This document shows, piece by piece, positions 1 through 11,894 of a DNA stretch of 64,000 nucleotides. Numbering within the stretch: the stretch's first letter is position 1; each line of letters begins with the position of its first letter. A model generated the notes under the pieces. It searched no databases. It saw only the letters and a program-made list of their open reading frames with translations, and was not told the DNA's origin. Source of the DNA: Uranotaenia lowii. Its lineage: Eukaryota; Arthropoda; Insecta; Diptera; Culicidae. The stretch spans positions 236,844,447-236,908,446 of the forward strand of contig NC_073693.1 of NCBI RefSeq assembly GCF_029784155.1, in the 5' to 3' direction. The position numbers and the translations under genes were made by a program.

Positions 1-972
1 CGACAGGCTTTCACGAAAATTAGGAATTCACGATCACGAACTTTCGACACCCCATCTGGAGTACCGCAGGGAAGTCACCTTGGACCCCTTCTGTTCATAG
101 TTTTCGTGAATGACCTATGTAATACTTTTCAATCCGACACTCTACTTTATGCTGATGACTTGAAGCTGTTCAGAAAAATTAGAAGTTCCGTTGACTGTCT
201 TGCCTTACAAAACGACATCGGCAGATTAGAAGACTGGTGCCGCTTAAATGGAATGACGGCAAACGCCAAAAAATGCAAGATAGTCAACTTCACTCGTGCA
301 CGTAACACAGTCAAATTCGAATATCAACTCTCGGGTTCAACATTGGAGAATGTCAAATCCATTCTCGACCTGGGAGTGAAAATTGACAACAAACTAACAT
401 TCGCTGAACACATCGCGCTCACGTCTGCGAAGGGTTTTGCTGCATTAGGATTCTTGCGTCGTAGCACGAAAGACTTCGACGACGTCTATGCACTGAAAGC
501 GGTGTACTGCTCTTCGGTTCGTAGCATTATGGAATACGCCGCTCAGGTATGGGCTCCTACTCAGAGTACACACTGCTACCGACTTGAACGTGTCCAGCGA
601 AGCTTCGTTAGGTACGCTCTCCGGCGACTTCCTTGGAACGAACCACTTCGACTTCCGCCGTACGAGCAAAGGTGTGCTCTGATAAGCATTGCTTCTCTCG
701 AAAAGCGTCGTACCGAGCTACAACAAACATTTATTTTTGATGTCTTAACTAATCGTGTTGACTCTGCTTACGTATTGGAACGCGTCAACCTTTACATATC
801 AACGAGGACACTAAGACAACGTCAGTTCCTCTGGATATCTTTTCACCGTACTGCATATGGCCGAAACCATCCCATAGGTAAATGTTGTGAACGTTTCAAC
901 TCAGTGTACCATCTTTTTAATTTCGATATGTGTAAACGTAGATTTAAATTAGAATTAAGTAGTATGTCTTAG
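1..972 (+). pseudogene. Non-LTR retrotransposon reverse transcriptase, C-terminal part (cut by window start)
   Basis: The frame is open from base 1 to the TAG at 970-972, so the protein begins outside the window; the GTG at 106 is not a real start. The first residues include the RT block SGVPQGSHLGPLLF (codons at about 52-96), then the catalytic YADDLKLF (about 150-173), then a thumb/connection region ending ERVQRSFVRYALRRLPW. This wording matches the RT of the LINE at 43011-45246 and 59650-62030, so they probably belong to one clade (CR1/jockey-like group, clade not certain). No zinc knuckle or RNase H follows the RT. The visible part has no stop or frameshift, so this copy may be young. A short 3' UTR follows with AATAAA at 1016-1021; no poly(A) tail is visible after it. 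Confidence 0.85.
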
Positions 973-1079
973 TTTTAAGTTAGTCTGTACGGTATTCCAA
1001 CCAAAGATGAACTAAAATAAACACTCCTGGCCTGGAGAACAGACGCATGTGGCTACCTTCTCAGTCTGCATGCGACCAA

Positions 1080-1241
1080 AGCATCCACCGGGATTGGGTA
1101 CCCGGATAATGCCAGATTTTTAGCAGGTTTCAGGGCCTGATAAATCCGAAAATATGAAAACCGGAATATGCCAGGTTTTCATATTTTCGGATTTATCCTG
1201 CCCGGAAACTTGCTGAAAAAAAAATCTGGCAACCTTAGTTC
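1080..1241. repeat. CCGGAT-phrase dispersed repeat with a perfect 24-bp inverted repeat
   Basis: Two 24-bp arms, 1139-1162 and 1174-1197, are perfect reverse complements around an 11-nt loop and would fold into a strong hairpin. The segment is rich in CCGGAT/CCCGGA phrases and ends in GCTGAAAAA..ATCTGGCAACCTT. The same ending closes the repeat at 50163-50618, so this is one member of a dispersed family. No coding potential is seen. Confidence 0.6.
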
Positions 1242-2379
1242 AACCCATTTTTATTTAACTACATCCGTTGCATGGCCGGTGAGATCATAGTTCGACTGCT
1301 GTTGACCACCGAATTAGATTGGCAGAACTATCCCGTCGTCGTCGTCGTCCGTTTCAGGTATTTGGTAGCGAGAGCGGTAGATGACAACTCTCTGGAGCCA
1401 TCTTCCGGCTGACGACGACCAACCAGCAGCAGAGGTTTCACGTGGCACCGTCCAATTACCGTGCTCACGGAATGGAAATGCATTATGTTGCATAATTAAT
1501 TACTACGTCCGTCCGGTTTTGGGCCGTGTCATAGTTTGCAAGTATCCGGACCACCCTCCCGCTTTAGCTCGTAGAGGATACGGTTCATTGGAATTTTTGT
1601 GATTTCCGGATCCTGTTCCAATTGTCGATTTTTTAAACTGTTTTCAAACAGTCTGCAGCGCAAAACTATTTTTGAGGAATATTTTCCGGCAATTTTTTTT
1701 TTGTTTTGTCGGTTTAATTTAGGTCATATTTCCGAACGAAAGCAAAATTTTATCATTTTTCTTTTTGGTAAAAATTTCAAAAATGTTTCCCAATTATTTA
1801 AAAAAAATATATTTACAGATAAGTAGAACTTTTTCCGATAGCAAACTTTCGATCAGAGAATTTTCGACCCGTGAATTCATTGTACTTTCCCAGCTTGGGA
1901 CATGAGTTTTCGGAAATGTAATCATGAATAGGGCCTGGCAACAATGAGAATACATTGTAATTGAATTTTCCAAAGGGCATTGTGCAGCTTTGTGCTTCCT
2001 CGACTGTCTTCGTCGTCGTCCTCTCGACTGAAATCGAGTTTAATATGACAGCTTTCGGGTAGGGTTGAAAATCACCATCATAGACGTTGGTGTTTTGTTT
2101 CGTTTGAAACTTCAATTAAGCTGCAAGTTGGAAGAGACAAAACATTGTTTGTTTCAAGTAGGTACTGGGAAATCTTTTTAATTTTGGAGGAATTCATGGG
2201 AAGGACTTTGTTTCTAGTTTAGTCTTTTGAATTTATAATTAATTTTTTCATTTTTAATTACGGATCTTTCACCAAAAGAATATGTGAGAAGTTAAGTTTA
2301 CCTCGACTTCTTTAAAATGAAAACAGTAGAACTCAAAAAAATAGCAATACAATATTGAAGTCTTCAATTTAAAGATATA
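1242..2379. other. Unassigned intergenic DNA
   Basis: Contains a short (GTC)n run near 1333-1350 and moderately GC-rich DNA up to about 1600, then AT-rich sequence. The open frames are short, lack recognisable motifs and look like chance. No RNA gene is seen. Confidence 0.5.
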
Positions 2380-2381
2380 TA

Positions 2382-3696
2382 AAGCATGGATCACTACAAA
2401 TCTGGACGCACTATTTATTTTACCATAGTGCTCCTAGTTGTCGGATCTAGAATGTTTTGGCAGCAGTTTGTAGAGGAATGTGTCTTCTACCAGTGCTGAA
2501 AATTTCATTACGATTCGTTTTGTTTCTAAAAAGTTACACGTGATGGAAGCCGCGAGATGAAAATAAATTTTGAACAACCACGTCAAAAACCCGACGTGGT
2601 CGGGTTCAAAAATCGCGAAATCGTTAAAAATGGTCAAATCAACCGTATGTAGCGTTCTTAAACGGGTCTGTGAGATGCGTACTATAGATAGGCAGGTTCA
2701 TACCAAGCGTCATAGTGGAATTAAGGATCGGAAACTGCATTTGAAGGTGTTGAGAACGATCAAGGAAAACACAGGGTAGTCGGACTATGACATTGCCAAG
2801 AAATTCAACGCCGACCGGTGCACCGTCAGCAGAATTCGTCTACGGGAAGGAATACGATCCTATCGGACCAGTAAGCAACCAAACCGGACATTGAAGCAGA
2901 ATTTAGTAGCCAAAGGACGTGCCCGCAAGTTATACAAGAAGATTCCAACGAAGTTCGACGGATGCATCCTCATGGATGGCAAAACGTACGTAAAGATGAA
3001 TTTTGGGCAGCTTTCTGGCCAAAAATTATGTAAAGCCACTGCAGTGGTGCACTGCACTGGTCATGGTGATGTCCCCGGCAACTTCAAATTCGTTTTTGCT
3101 GATAAGTTTGCAAGAAAGTGTTTGATCTGGCAAGGTATTTGCTGCTGCGGACGAAAAATTCCGGTTTTTGTGAAAAACAAGACCATGGACTCCCAAATTT
3201 ACAAGAAGGAATGCCTGAAAAACTTTTTTTTCGTACATTGAATCTCACAAAGCACTAGTTAAGTTTTCGCCAGATTTGGCAAGCTGCCACTACAGCTAGG
3301 AGGTTCTACAGTGGTATTGGGCCAACGGGTGGATTTTGTCGAAAAGGACATCAACCCACCCAACTGCCCTCAATTCCGCTCTATCGAAAAATTTTGGGCA
3401 ATTGTCAAGCAGAAGATGAAGAAGAATGGTAGGACGACTCGGGATGCAACAGAGATGAAGAGATTGTGGAACAAAATGGCCGCTGAGGTCAGCGAATAGG
3501 GTGTTCAAACTATAATGAGTGATACTCAACGAAAAGTTCGAAAATTCATCAAAACAACATCGGAATATTTTTTTTTATTATTCCTTTAAAGTGCAATAAA
3601 AACCCTACATTTCAAGTACAAAACATTTTTATTTCGTTTACATAGCTCCGAGATAGACCCGTTTTAATGCATCCAGATTTGTAGTGATCCATGCTT
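2382..3696 (+). mobile_element. Tc1/mariner element, DD37E type, complete ends
   Basis: Inverted repeats of 29 bp lie at 2382-2410 (starting AAGCATGGATCACTACAAAT) and 3668-3696, with one mismatch. Each is flanked by TA (2380-2381 and 3697-3698), the target duplication of this superfamily. The 1,315-bp length fits a full Tc1/mariner element. The single gene inside is a decayed transposase read on the plus strand. Confidence 0.88.
2570..3500 (+). pseudogene. DD37E transposase relic
   Basis: The product would be a cut-and-paste transposase acting on the TIRs at 2382 and 3668. A helix-turn-helix segment (WSGSKIAKSLKMVKSTV) comes first, then an in-frame TAG at 2777-2779, then a second DNA-binding region and the first catalytic Asp in ILMDGKTYVK. 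A TGA at 3239-3241 and a later TAA end this frame. The second Asp (PDLASCHYS, codon at 3273) is in a different frame from the Glu (RSIEKFW, codon at 3386). The 113-nt distance implies one lost base and restores Asp-37 residues-Glu, hence DD37E. The downstream part carries NPPNCPQFRSIEKFWAIVK, typical of mosquito ITmD37E-like transposases. No start codon is clear. With at least two stops and one frameshift it cannot encode an active enzyme. Confidence 0.85.
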
Positions 3697-3698
3697 TA

Positions 3699-5427
3699 CA
3701 TACGTCCATAAAATAAAGTTGTTTATTTATTGGTTTGATGAGAAAAGACAGTTAATCTACAAATGGATAATCTCTTTATAGCCCCGAACGAGATCTTCCT
3801 TTTTGTATTCAAAACTTACAAAGAGCAGATTCTTAGGAACACAAAAAAATACTCTCAAAAACCGGAACTAAATGCTGTAAATTTTGGATAAGGGTTTTCA
3901 GGATTTTTCCCGAATGTATCCGGGCAATTTTAGCTAAAATAGTGGGCATTTGATTTCAAAATTTTCACCTCCAAATCCGGGCGAATTTGGGCAAAACCAA
4001 GTAGCTTTTAATCAAAAATGAAAAAAGCCTCGATCAATTGTTTTTTACCGAAACACATCAGGTTCAAATCGGGATGAGGTCTTCCAAAAAAAGTTCATGA
4101 TTAATTCGATATAAATTACACAAGGTAACAAAATTTACATTCTTCCGAGGTGCACAGTACTGAGGAACTTATTTAGACTAATTTGGGAATTCCAAATATG
4201 TAGTTCGTTTTTTTTTTCTAACAGCTCAAGTTTTCTAAATAATTTTGGAAAATGGGTAAAAATTTATTGAGTTAATTTGTGCATTTTTGGAAAAAAAAAC
4301 TGAAGAAGACTACAAAGATTTGGAAATCAAAGGTTTTGTTCAATGATCAACTTTTCCGAAGAATGCTAGTAATTTAGACTTCTGAGAAAAAAGTAAAAGA
4401 AGATTTTTTAATGTTTATTTTTCGAAACTGTGCAAAATACAACAATTTTCACGAAATTTTAAATAAATAATTTTAAATCAAATAAGATCTTGGATATTTC
4501 TAAAACCATGAGTCCAATCGAAAAACAGTCTTCAATAAAGCTGTTAAATGAGTTAAAATCTTTATACTCGAAGACTTTTTTTAAGCAGTGTCAGAAAAAG
4601 TTGTAATTTCATCTATTTAAATTTCTTAAAATTGTACAATTTATTTTTTTTACACGATGTGTTTAGTAGAAGGACTTAAACAAAAAAAATAATAACCTTA
4701 ATTTTCGCATGGGCAGAAAAAAGAGCTTTTCCCGGTTTATTTCCACCAAAAATTGAAATATTTGATCGGTGATCCCCCATACAATTTTTTTATGAAAATA
4801 ATTTATTTGAAATCTTCTAAAAATATATGCATTTGAAGAGTTTTTTTTATTAAAATTGCATAAAAATATCTTCTAATTTAAAAATTCAAAAATCATCTGG
4901 CGAATCGTGATGAGATCTGGAGTAGAAACGATTGTATTTATTTAAGCTTTGAACGAATCAAGAAAATAATATGCAAAAGTGAACGATCCACTAAAAACAA
5001 TTTTTGATGAGAAATCAGTTTTTCTACTTCTCCTAAGTAAAATGTCTTAAAATCTCATTCGCACTTCAGACTCAATGCAAGAAGCTAGAGCAGTTTTATT
5101 TTGCTTAAATTTTGCATGTGACCTTTTTATTGGTACAATGATCATTATAAACCTGGAGTGTTTTATTAAACGTAAAGTTTTTATTTTTTAAATCTAATTT
5201 TATGAACCCTGCTGTACACTGTGATTCATCAATTTTATTCTGAGCTAGCATTACTGTTAAGGTTGAATCAGGATTAAGGTTGAATCAAATATTTTAAAAT
5301 TATTTCAAAGCATAAGTTTGAAAAAAAGAAAAGATTTTTAATATTTTATAGGAAACCAATCAAAGGATGTTGGCCTGTTGTCAATCATGTATCTTAAAAT
5401 TTCATTTAACTAGAATTAGTTTTTCTT
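3699..5427. other. Unassigned AT-rich DNA with a CCGGAT-type remnant
   Basis: At about 3890-4010 there are phrases such as TATCCGGGCAATTTTAG and AAATCCGGGCGAATTTGGGC, which look like a degraded member of the CCGGAT repeat family. The rest is AT-rich with homopolymer runs and no supportable gene. Confidence 0.45.
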
Positions 5428-5440
5428 GATGTACACTTAT

Positions 5441-5669
5441 CACTAATCACTAATCACTAATCGTACTTCCACAGCCAGAACTTAAGAATAATAATAACAT
5501 GTTATTATTCTTCTTGTCTTTGTTTATGCTTTTAATTATGTTAACATAAAACATTAAAATAATCAAAAACATAAAATGGTCGGGCCTACTGTGGAGCAGA
5601 GAACGCAGAGACGTCAGGAACAAGGGGAAAGAAGAAGCGTGGACCACCAGTACCATACGCTCCGAGGAT
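5441..5669 (-). mobile_element. 5'-truncated LINE insertion with 13-bp target duplication
   Basis: The 13-bp sequence GATGTACACTTAT occurs at 5428-5440 and again at 5670-5682, enclosing 229 bp. On the minus strand the insert begins with about 24 codons of open frame ending PRFFFPLVPDVSAFSAPQ and a stop. An AT-rich 3' UTR follows, then a tail of about three TTAGTGA repeats (plus-strand CACTAAT, 5441-5463). A short tandem-repeat tail with a long target duplication fits target-primed reverse transcription of a CR1-like element truncated near its 3' end. The clade is inferred. Confidence 0.7.
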
Positions 5670-5682
5670 GATGTACACTTAT

Positions 5683-7059
5683 GAATATAAATTCAAGTTA
5701 CATCTTGATAACACCAACTATAACAAGAATATTCCAAAAAATAAATATAAAATGAAATTCTCATATAAAATAAGTTTTTCAATCCCAATCATTAATCTTT
5801 CTAAGCGTTGAATTTTCTTGTGTTTCAGAGTGACAATGCCTTGAATAAAAATGAAAAAAAAAAATTTGTAGGAAAAACAGTGCTATTTCATTGCACTGGA
5901 ATAATTACGTAAATGAAAATTTATAACATGTTCTACAAATCTTCAGAAAAAAAAGAAACAAAACGTGTGAGGAACCACCGACCAAATATTTTTTTTTGCC
6001 TGATTTTGCAAAAAAAAGCGTGAGTCCGGGAAAAATCCGAGCTTTTTTTAACGAAATCCTGGTCGAACTGGACTTTTTCCATATTTCGTATCAAATATTC
6101 GTGCATATTCGGGATAAACCGTGCAATCTGGCAAGCATATGTTAGATTGTGTAGTTTGTGGACAAGAACTAAACTGAATCAAAGAAAGCAATAATTTAGA
6201 AAAGATTATTTAATATTATTTTCCAATTAGTTGGGAGAACTTATCAAATCAGAATCTCCTGAACTGAAGTACTACAAAACAACAAAAATGCATTCATGAT
6301 AGATTCCTTAATTTTAAAGGTGAATCAGTTTGCCATTTTTGGCTTTGCATTTATTTGTTGATTGCTTGGAAATCCAATGATAACAAATTTTCTAATTATC
6401 ATCCCTAAACAACCAATTTTGCGATTTTTTTTTTTTAAATCTGAGAATCTGAAATTATGTGCTAAAAATTTTGAAAATCTAAATGAATAATTTATTCGTT
6501 TAGAATTTGGATAAAAATGTTTTTGTATGTACATTTAAACCTGATTCAACTTGGTTTATTCTGACTTCGATAATGATTCTGATTTTTATCTACAGTGAAC
6601 GGCAGGAATAAAAATCCTCCCATCGTTTAAATCTTAAAATGCCGATATTTTCAAATTTTCAAAATCTTTTAAAATGATAAATATGGAGCAACGTTATATA
6701 CAACGTTATAACAATTTCTGACATCCCGGCCAGATTCGGCTTAGCTCGAATTCTTTATTGGATTTCGAGAAAATCTGGAAAAAACGATAATCAGTAAGTT
6801 TAAAACGATACTTGTCAGCATTCTCCTGTACGATTTACGTTGGAAAATACACGGCTACACCTGAGAAGTTTTTCTAACACCGTAAGTTTTTGATGATTGT
6901 GTAGCTTTTTCAATATTGCTTTTGGATGTTTTAAAAATTATCCAACACCATATGCAAAATTTTACAAGTCTGTTGTTGTTTAAATTTTAAAAATAAACAT
7001 TATTGCATTGATTTGAATAGTTTTTTAATTTTTTTTAATAGATTCTGTGAAACGTTCTC
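5683..7059. other. Unassigned AT-rich DNA with repeat remnants
   Basis: A CCGGAT-like remnant lies at about 5960-6135, ending GTGCAATCTGGCAAGC. A separate dispersed repeat at about 6593-6690 is listed on its own. No coding or RNA gene is seen. Confidence 0.45.
6593..6690 (+). repeat. Dispersed repeat, copy 1 (ATGCCGATATTTTCAA family)
   Basis: Shares AAATGCCGATATTTTCAA and the following TTTTCAAAA..CTTTTAAAAT with 18760-18850. Both copies start with CAGTGAACGG or TAGTGGCCGG and then an AAATAAAA phrase, as expected for the end of a TIR element. Only one end could be recognised. Confidence 0.45.
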
Positions 7060-7566
7060 TACCTGGTATGAAATCGTATTCCACCAAATTAATCGTAAAA
7101 TCACGACAATGGCGTGGTTGGTAGAATAAGGAGAAAGAGAGAGCGCAAATTGTCAAGGCTGCTGCTACGAAAAATTTATTACTGATTCGGCCTCCGATAG
7201 AAAGATGGATTGGCATAGGGAGCACAGATTAAACTTTAAACTTTAAATTTAAACAGATTTAAAAACTTTTTAAACAGATTTAAAAACTTTTTTTTGTAGC
7301 AGCAGCCTTAAAGCTGCTACAAAAAAAAGTTTTTAAATTCGGCCTCCGGTAGAAAAACGGATAGGCATAGGGAGCACAGATTATGAAGGCTGCTGCTACG
7401 AAAAAAAACTGTTTCTGGTTCGGCCACTGAAAAAAGACAGAGTAACTTTGGAAGCGCAGATTTTTAAGTCTGGTGCTGCTGATTTTTTGTTTTCGTTTGG
7501 CTTTCCGGTGGAAAAAGACGAAATGGCTTTGGAAGTGCAGATTTTTAAGGTTGCTGCTGCTGGTTG
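7060..7566 (+). repeat. Satellite block A, left part (~80-bp units)
   Basis: Starts with a partial flank sequence (AATCGTAAAATCACGACAAT, near 7090) that is found fuller at 14130 and 52075. It then runs into degenerate units containing GGCCTCCGGTAGAAAAACGG, GGCATAGGGAGCACAGATT and GCTGCTGCTAC. A small palindrome GTAGCAGC..GCTGCTAC lies near 7297-7321. The block is interrupted at 7567 by the jockey LINE and resumes at 12059. Confidence 0.75.
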
Positions 7567-7819
7567 TTTTTTTTTTTTTTTAATATTTCTTTATTTGTAT
7601 CAATTCATCATTACATTTATATTACATTATTACATTAAATTAGGTGTCCAGTTCAATGATGAACTGTCCAGAGCCCTATAGTTTATTAATCACTATAATT
7701 TATTTATTTGAATTAATTTTGCTGAGTGCAATCAAGTATTTTTATGTAGGAGAACATCCTGTAATGTCAAAAAATATTTTAAACTTACTACTAAAAACTA
7801 AAACTATCCTAAATTAAAA

Positions 7820-10477
7820 CTAATTATAGAGAGAACGAATCTCTGCGATGGAAGACTGCATCGATTTGCCTCTGAAGTTGGAGATGATTTTGTTGGCCAT
7901 CTCTTCGATCGATTCAATGCCCGCAATCCGATGAAGATCTTCGGTGCTGTGCCAAGGTGGAAGCCGCAAAATCATTTTCAGAACCTTGTTCTGAATCCTC
8001 TGGATGGCTTTCTTCCTCGTCGCGCAGCAGCTAGACCAAATCGGAACTGCATACATTATCGCTGGTCGGAAGACTTGCTTGTAAATAAGCATCTTATTCT
8101 TCAGGCAAAGTCGGGATTTCCTGTTGATGAGAGAATAAAGAGATTTAGTGTATTTATTACATTTAGATTGAATATCTTCAATGTGATTCTTAAAAGAAAG
8201 ATTCCGATCAAGTGTGAGTCCCAAGTACTTCACGTGATCAGACCATTCTAAAGAAACCCCATTAAAAGTTATGGAATGATTTTCATTAGGTTTTAAAAAT
8301 TGAGCTCTTGGCTTATGGGGAAATAAAATAAGTTGAGTTTTGGAAGCGTTAGGAGAAATTTTCCACATTTTCAAGTAATTCAAAAAGGAATTTAAATTTT
8401 GTTGCAATCTACTGCGTACCACCCGTAAATTTCGACCTTTGGCTGAAAGCAAAGTATCATCAGCAAATAATCTTCTACCTTTTCCTTCTGGTACATCAGG
8501 AAGATCAGAAGTAAAAATATTATATAAAATTGGCCCAAGTATACTACCCTGAGGGACACCAGCTCAAATGGGTGTCCTTTCAGAGCATGAATTTTGATAG
8601 CTTACTTGTAAGGTTCGGCTAGTCAAATAATTTCGAATAATTTTGGTGAGATATACAGGAAAATCAAATCGAGCTAATTTAGCTACTAAACCTTTGTGCC
8701 AAACACTGTCAAAAGCTTTTTCAATATCAAGAAGAGCAACACCAGTTGAATAACCTTCAGATTTGCTAGCGTTAATCATATTAGTTACACTCAAAAGTTG
8801 ATGTGTAGTAGAATGTCCATGACGAAAACCAAATTGTTCATCAGGGAAAATAGAATTCTGATTAATGTGAATCATCATTCTATTCAAAATAACTCTCTCA
8901 AATAGTTTACTTAAAGAAGGAAGCAAACTAATTGGTCGATAACTTGAAGGCTCTGAAGCACTTTTTCCAGGTTTCAAAATTGGAGTTACTTTGGCATTTT
9001 TCCATTTATTTGGAAAATAAGCCAAGTGAAAACATTTATTGAAGATTTTTACTAAAAAATTAAAAGTGCTTTCAGGCAACTTTTTAATAAGAATATAGAA
9101 AATCCCATCTTCCCCTGGGGCTTTCATATTTTTAAATTTTTTGCAAATCAATTTAAGTTCATCAATATTTGTCTCATAAGAACTTTCAAATACATTTTGT
9201 TTAGATAGAATATCATCAAATTCAAGGGAAATTTGAGCATCAATTGGACTTACAACGTTTAAATTAAAATCATGAGCAGACTCAAATTGTTGGGCTAATT
9301 TTTGAGCTTTTTCTGCATTCGTTAAAAGAAGTTTATTCCCGTCTTTCAAAGTAGGAATTGGCTTCTGGGGCTTTTTCAGAATTTTAGTTAATTTCCAAAA
9401 TGGCTTTGAGTAGGGTTTTATGTCCTCTACTGCTTTAGCAAAATTTTCATTACGAATGAAATTTAAACGACGTTTGATCTCTTTTTGAAGGTCGCAATAA
9501 ATTAATTTCAAATAAGGATCCCTAGTACGTTGATATTGGCGTCGACGAATGTTTTTCAGTCGTATCAAAAACTGAAGATCATCATCAATTAAAGGTTGAT
9601 TAAATTTATGTTTAACTTTGGGTATTGAAGCGGCTTTAGCATTGACTATTGAAGTTGTAAAATTTTCTACAGCCAAATCAATATCTTCTATTGAATTCAA
9701 TCTAACGTTTACATCTAAATTACGTTCAATAAAATTCATATATCGCTCCCAGTTAGCCTTTTGAAAGTTAAAAGTTGATTTTAAAGGGTTTTCAATGGGA
9801 CTTTGGGATAAAGAAAAAGTTACTGGAAGGTGGTCTGAATCGAGGTCCGCATAAGTAACTAATTGACTACAATGCTCGCCTAAATCCGTTAGAACCAAAT
9901 CAATTGTGGAGGGATTTCTAATTGAAGAAAAACAAGTATGCCCATTAGGATATTCAACAGTATAATAACCTGCAGAGCAGTCGTTAAATAAAATATTCCC
10001 ATTTGAATTTGATGAAATATTATTCCAAGATCGGTGTTTTGCATTGAAGTCACCAATAATAAAAAATTTAGATTTATTTCTGGTGAGTTTTTGTAAATCT
10101 CCCTTCAAAAAATTTTTCTGTTCACCGCTACATTGAAAAGGCAAATATGCGGCAACAATTATAATTTTCCCCATAGAAGTTTCTAATTCAATTCCAATTG
10201 TTTCTAAGACTTTTGTATTGAAAGAAGGAAGAAGTCTAAATTTGAGACGACTATTGATGACAATAGCTACACCCCCACCTTGTCGATCAAGTCGATCATT
10301 TCGTAAAATTTTAAAGAAAGCATTGCTTTTCAAGTTATTGTCTGGCTTTAAAAAAGTTTCAGTGATGGCAGCAATATGTATGTTTTGAGTTTTCAAAAAT
10401 AAAAAGAATTCATCTTGGTTAGCCAGCAAAGATCTAGCGTTCCAATTCATAATATTTAAACATCTATTTGGATCCAT
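7820..10477 (-). pseudogene. Jockey ORF2: AP endonuclease plus reverse transcriptase, one internal stop
   Basis: One frame of 886 codons from ATG (10477) to the stop at 7820, broken only by TGA at 8564-8566. The N-terminal ~230 residues are an APE-type endonuclease: LNIMNWNARSLL, ITETFLKP, IIGDFNAKHRSWNN, TIDLVLTD and LDSDHLPVTF are the expected catalytic blocks. It would nick target DNA for priming. The RT follows with APGEDGIFYILIKKLP, SSYRPISLLPSLSKLFERVI, GFRHGHSTTHQLL and LLDIEKAFDSVWHKGL; after the stop come AGVPQGSILGPILYNIF and FADDT. The TGA sits just before the GVPQGS block, so a product ending there would lack the catalytic ADD. A CGA-to-TGA change is a plausible origin but is inferred. 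The start overlaps the end of ORF1 by 14 nt, which suggests coupled translation. Confidence 0.9.
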
Positions 10478-11894
10478 GAGGGAATCGCAAAGTCATAATA
10501 ATTTTGTTAGCATAATTAAAAGAAGTTTGGAAAGCTTCAAACATTGAATTTGCTTTCAACATAAGTTGCATCATTTCCATTAAGTTTTGATGCAAAAATT
10601 TTAATTTTTCCTCAGTAATCTCACCCAAATCAACAAAATTGTTAGGATCAGAAAATGAAGGAGAAGAACAAGTATTTGAATTTCGAGGATTTTCCCAAGC
10701 CTTCGCATGAACGTTGAGACTTGGTTTTTTCCCATTTTTATTAGTTAAACCTGAAGAGGGCAACCCATTTTCAACCACCTCTGAGAACGATAAACAACGA
10801 GTCTGTGGTGCAGAATCAGCCCAGGTAACATTAAAATCACTTCGGGTATTACCCAGCCGTGATTCCAATGTAGGCCGAGGCTGACTACGAACAGGCAGGT
10901 TGTTTGCCGGTCTGACGTGTAAAGACGAAAAAGAGGAAGGAGGAGAAGAAACTTTTCTGGAAACTTTGGGATTTTTCCTAGAAGCAACAATTTTTGCCCT
11001 AACGGGACAGTCTAGAGAATTCGAGGAATGATTACCTGCGCAATTCGCACACTTAAAAAATTCTGTTTTTGGCTTATCACCACCAAAAAGGCATTTAAAT
11101 TTTTCATGATCGAATGAGCCGCAAAACATGCATCTGGCATTCATTCTACAATTTTTAGTGCCATGACAAAAAGCTTGACAACGACGACATTGCGTAATAT
11201 TTTGAAGAAAATTGGTAGAAGATTTACGAAAAGGTTCGAATTTGACTCGACAATGAAACATAAGACGAGCCTTTTCAAGAATTTGCAAATTATTAACATG
11301 ATCCTTTTTAAAATGGATCAAATAAAGTTCAGGAGCAAAACCAACACTACTGGTATTATTCGTGTTGGTTCTTTTCCTCATTTGAATTACTTGAATTGGA
11401 GAAAAACCTAACAAAGAATTTAATTCATTTGTGATCTCATCCGGTGTCTGATCGCCAGTGAGACCACGAAGTACAACTTTAAATGGACGATCACTTCTAG
11501 TGTCGTACGTAAAAAATTGGTGTTTTTTTTTATTCAAATAATTTAAAACCTTTTGAAAATCATTAAAAGATTCCGCCAATATACGAGCAGTTCCCCTTCG
11601 ACCGATCTGAAAAGAAATCTTCGCATCCTTGACGGAAGTGACGATTTCTTTCCGAAAGGCATTGAAGTCAGGAATCGTGACCGTAATTGGTGGAACCTTT
11701 TCGTTTTTAAGAGTATAAGAAGAAGAAGGTTTCTTAGTACTCTTATCAGAATTAAATATGAATATTTCCTCATCACCGATGTTATGAAGGACATCGAATG
11801 AATTGGAAATTTCAACTTTTTTGGCAGATGGCCCTGGATTAGGTTCAGCAATCCGTTTTCTTCCGGCCCTTGAGCCGGCCGAAGACTTCCCCAT
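10464..11894 (-). CDS. Jockey ORF1: gag-like nucleic-acid-binding protein
   Basis: An intact 476-residue frame from ATG at 11894. The N-terminal ~70 residues are basic and low in complexity (SSAGSRAGRKR). Residues ~136-220 contain FKVVLRGLTGDQTPDEITNE, an RRM-like/PRE_C2HC-type region typical of jockey ORF1. Three CCHC knuckles follow: CX2CX4HX4C at ~236-249 and ~255-268, and CX2CX3HX6C at ~282-296. The C-terminal ~180 residues are Ser/Pro/Asn-rich with a helical end. By family knowledge it packages the element RNA and directs it to the target. No disruption is seen, in contrast to ORF2. Confidence 0.9.
   Translation of the reverse strand: MGKSSAGSRAGRKRIAEPNPGPSAKKVEISNSFDVLHNIGDEEIFIFNSDKSTKKPSSSYTLKNEKVPPITVTIPDFNAFRKEIVTSVKDAKISFQIGRRGTARILAESFNDFQKVLNYLNKKKHQFFTYDTRSDRPFKVVLRGLTGDQTPDEITNELNSLLGFSPIQVIQMRKRTNTNNTSSVGFAPELYLIHFKKDHVNNLQILEKARLMFHCRVKFEPFRKSSTNFLQNITQCRRCQAFCHGTKNCRMNARCMFCGSFDHEKFKCLFGGDKPKTEFFKCANCAGNHSSNSLDCPVRAKIVASRKNPKVSRKVSSPPSSFSSLHVRPANNLPVRSQPRPTLESRLGNTRSDFNVTWADSAPQTRCLSFSEVVENGLPSSGLTNKNGKKPSLNVHAKAWENPRNSNTCSSPSFSDPNNFVDLGEITEEKLKFLHQNLMEMMQLMLKANSMFEAFQTSFNYANKIIMTLRFPHGSK

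Noticed and set aside
4066..4085. tRNA B-box-like GGTTCAAATCG
   Set aside because: No A box or acceptor stem around it; chance match.
5436..5463. CACTAAT repeats as a telomere-like repeat
   Set aside because: Only about three units, located exactly at the 3' end of a LINE insertion with target duplication; it is the element's tail.
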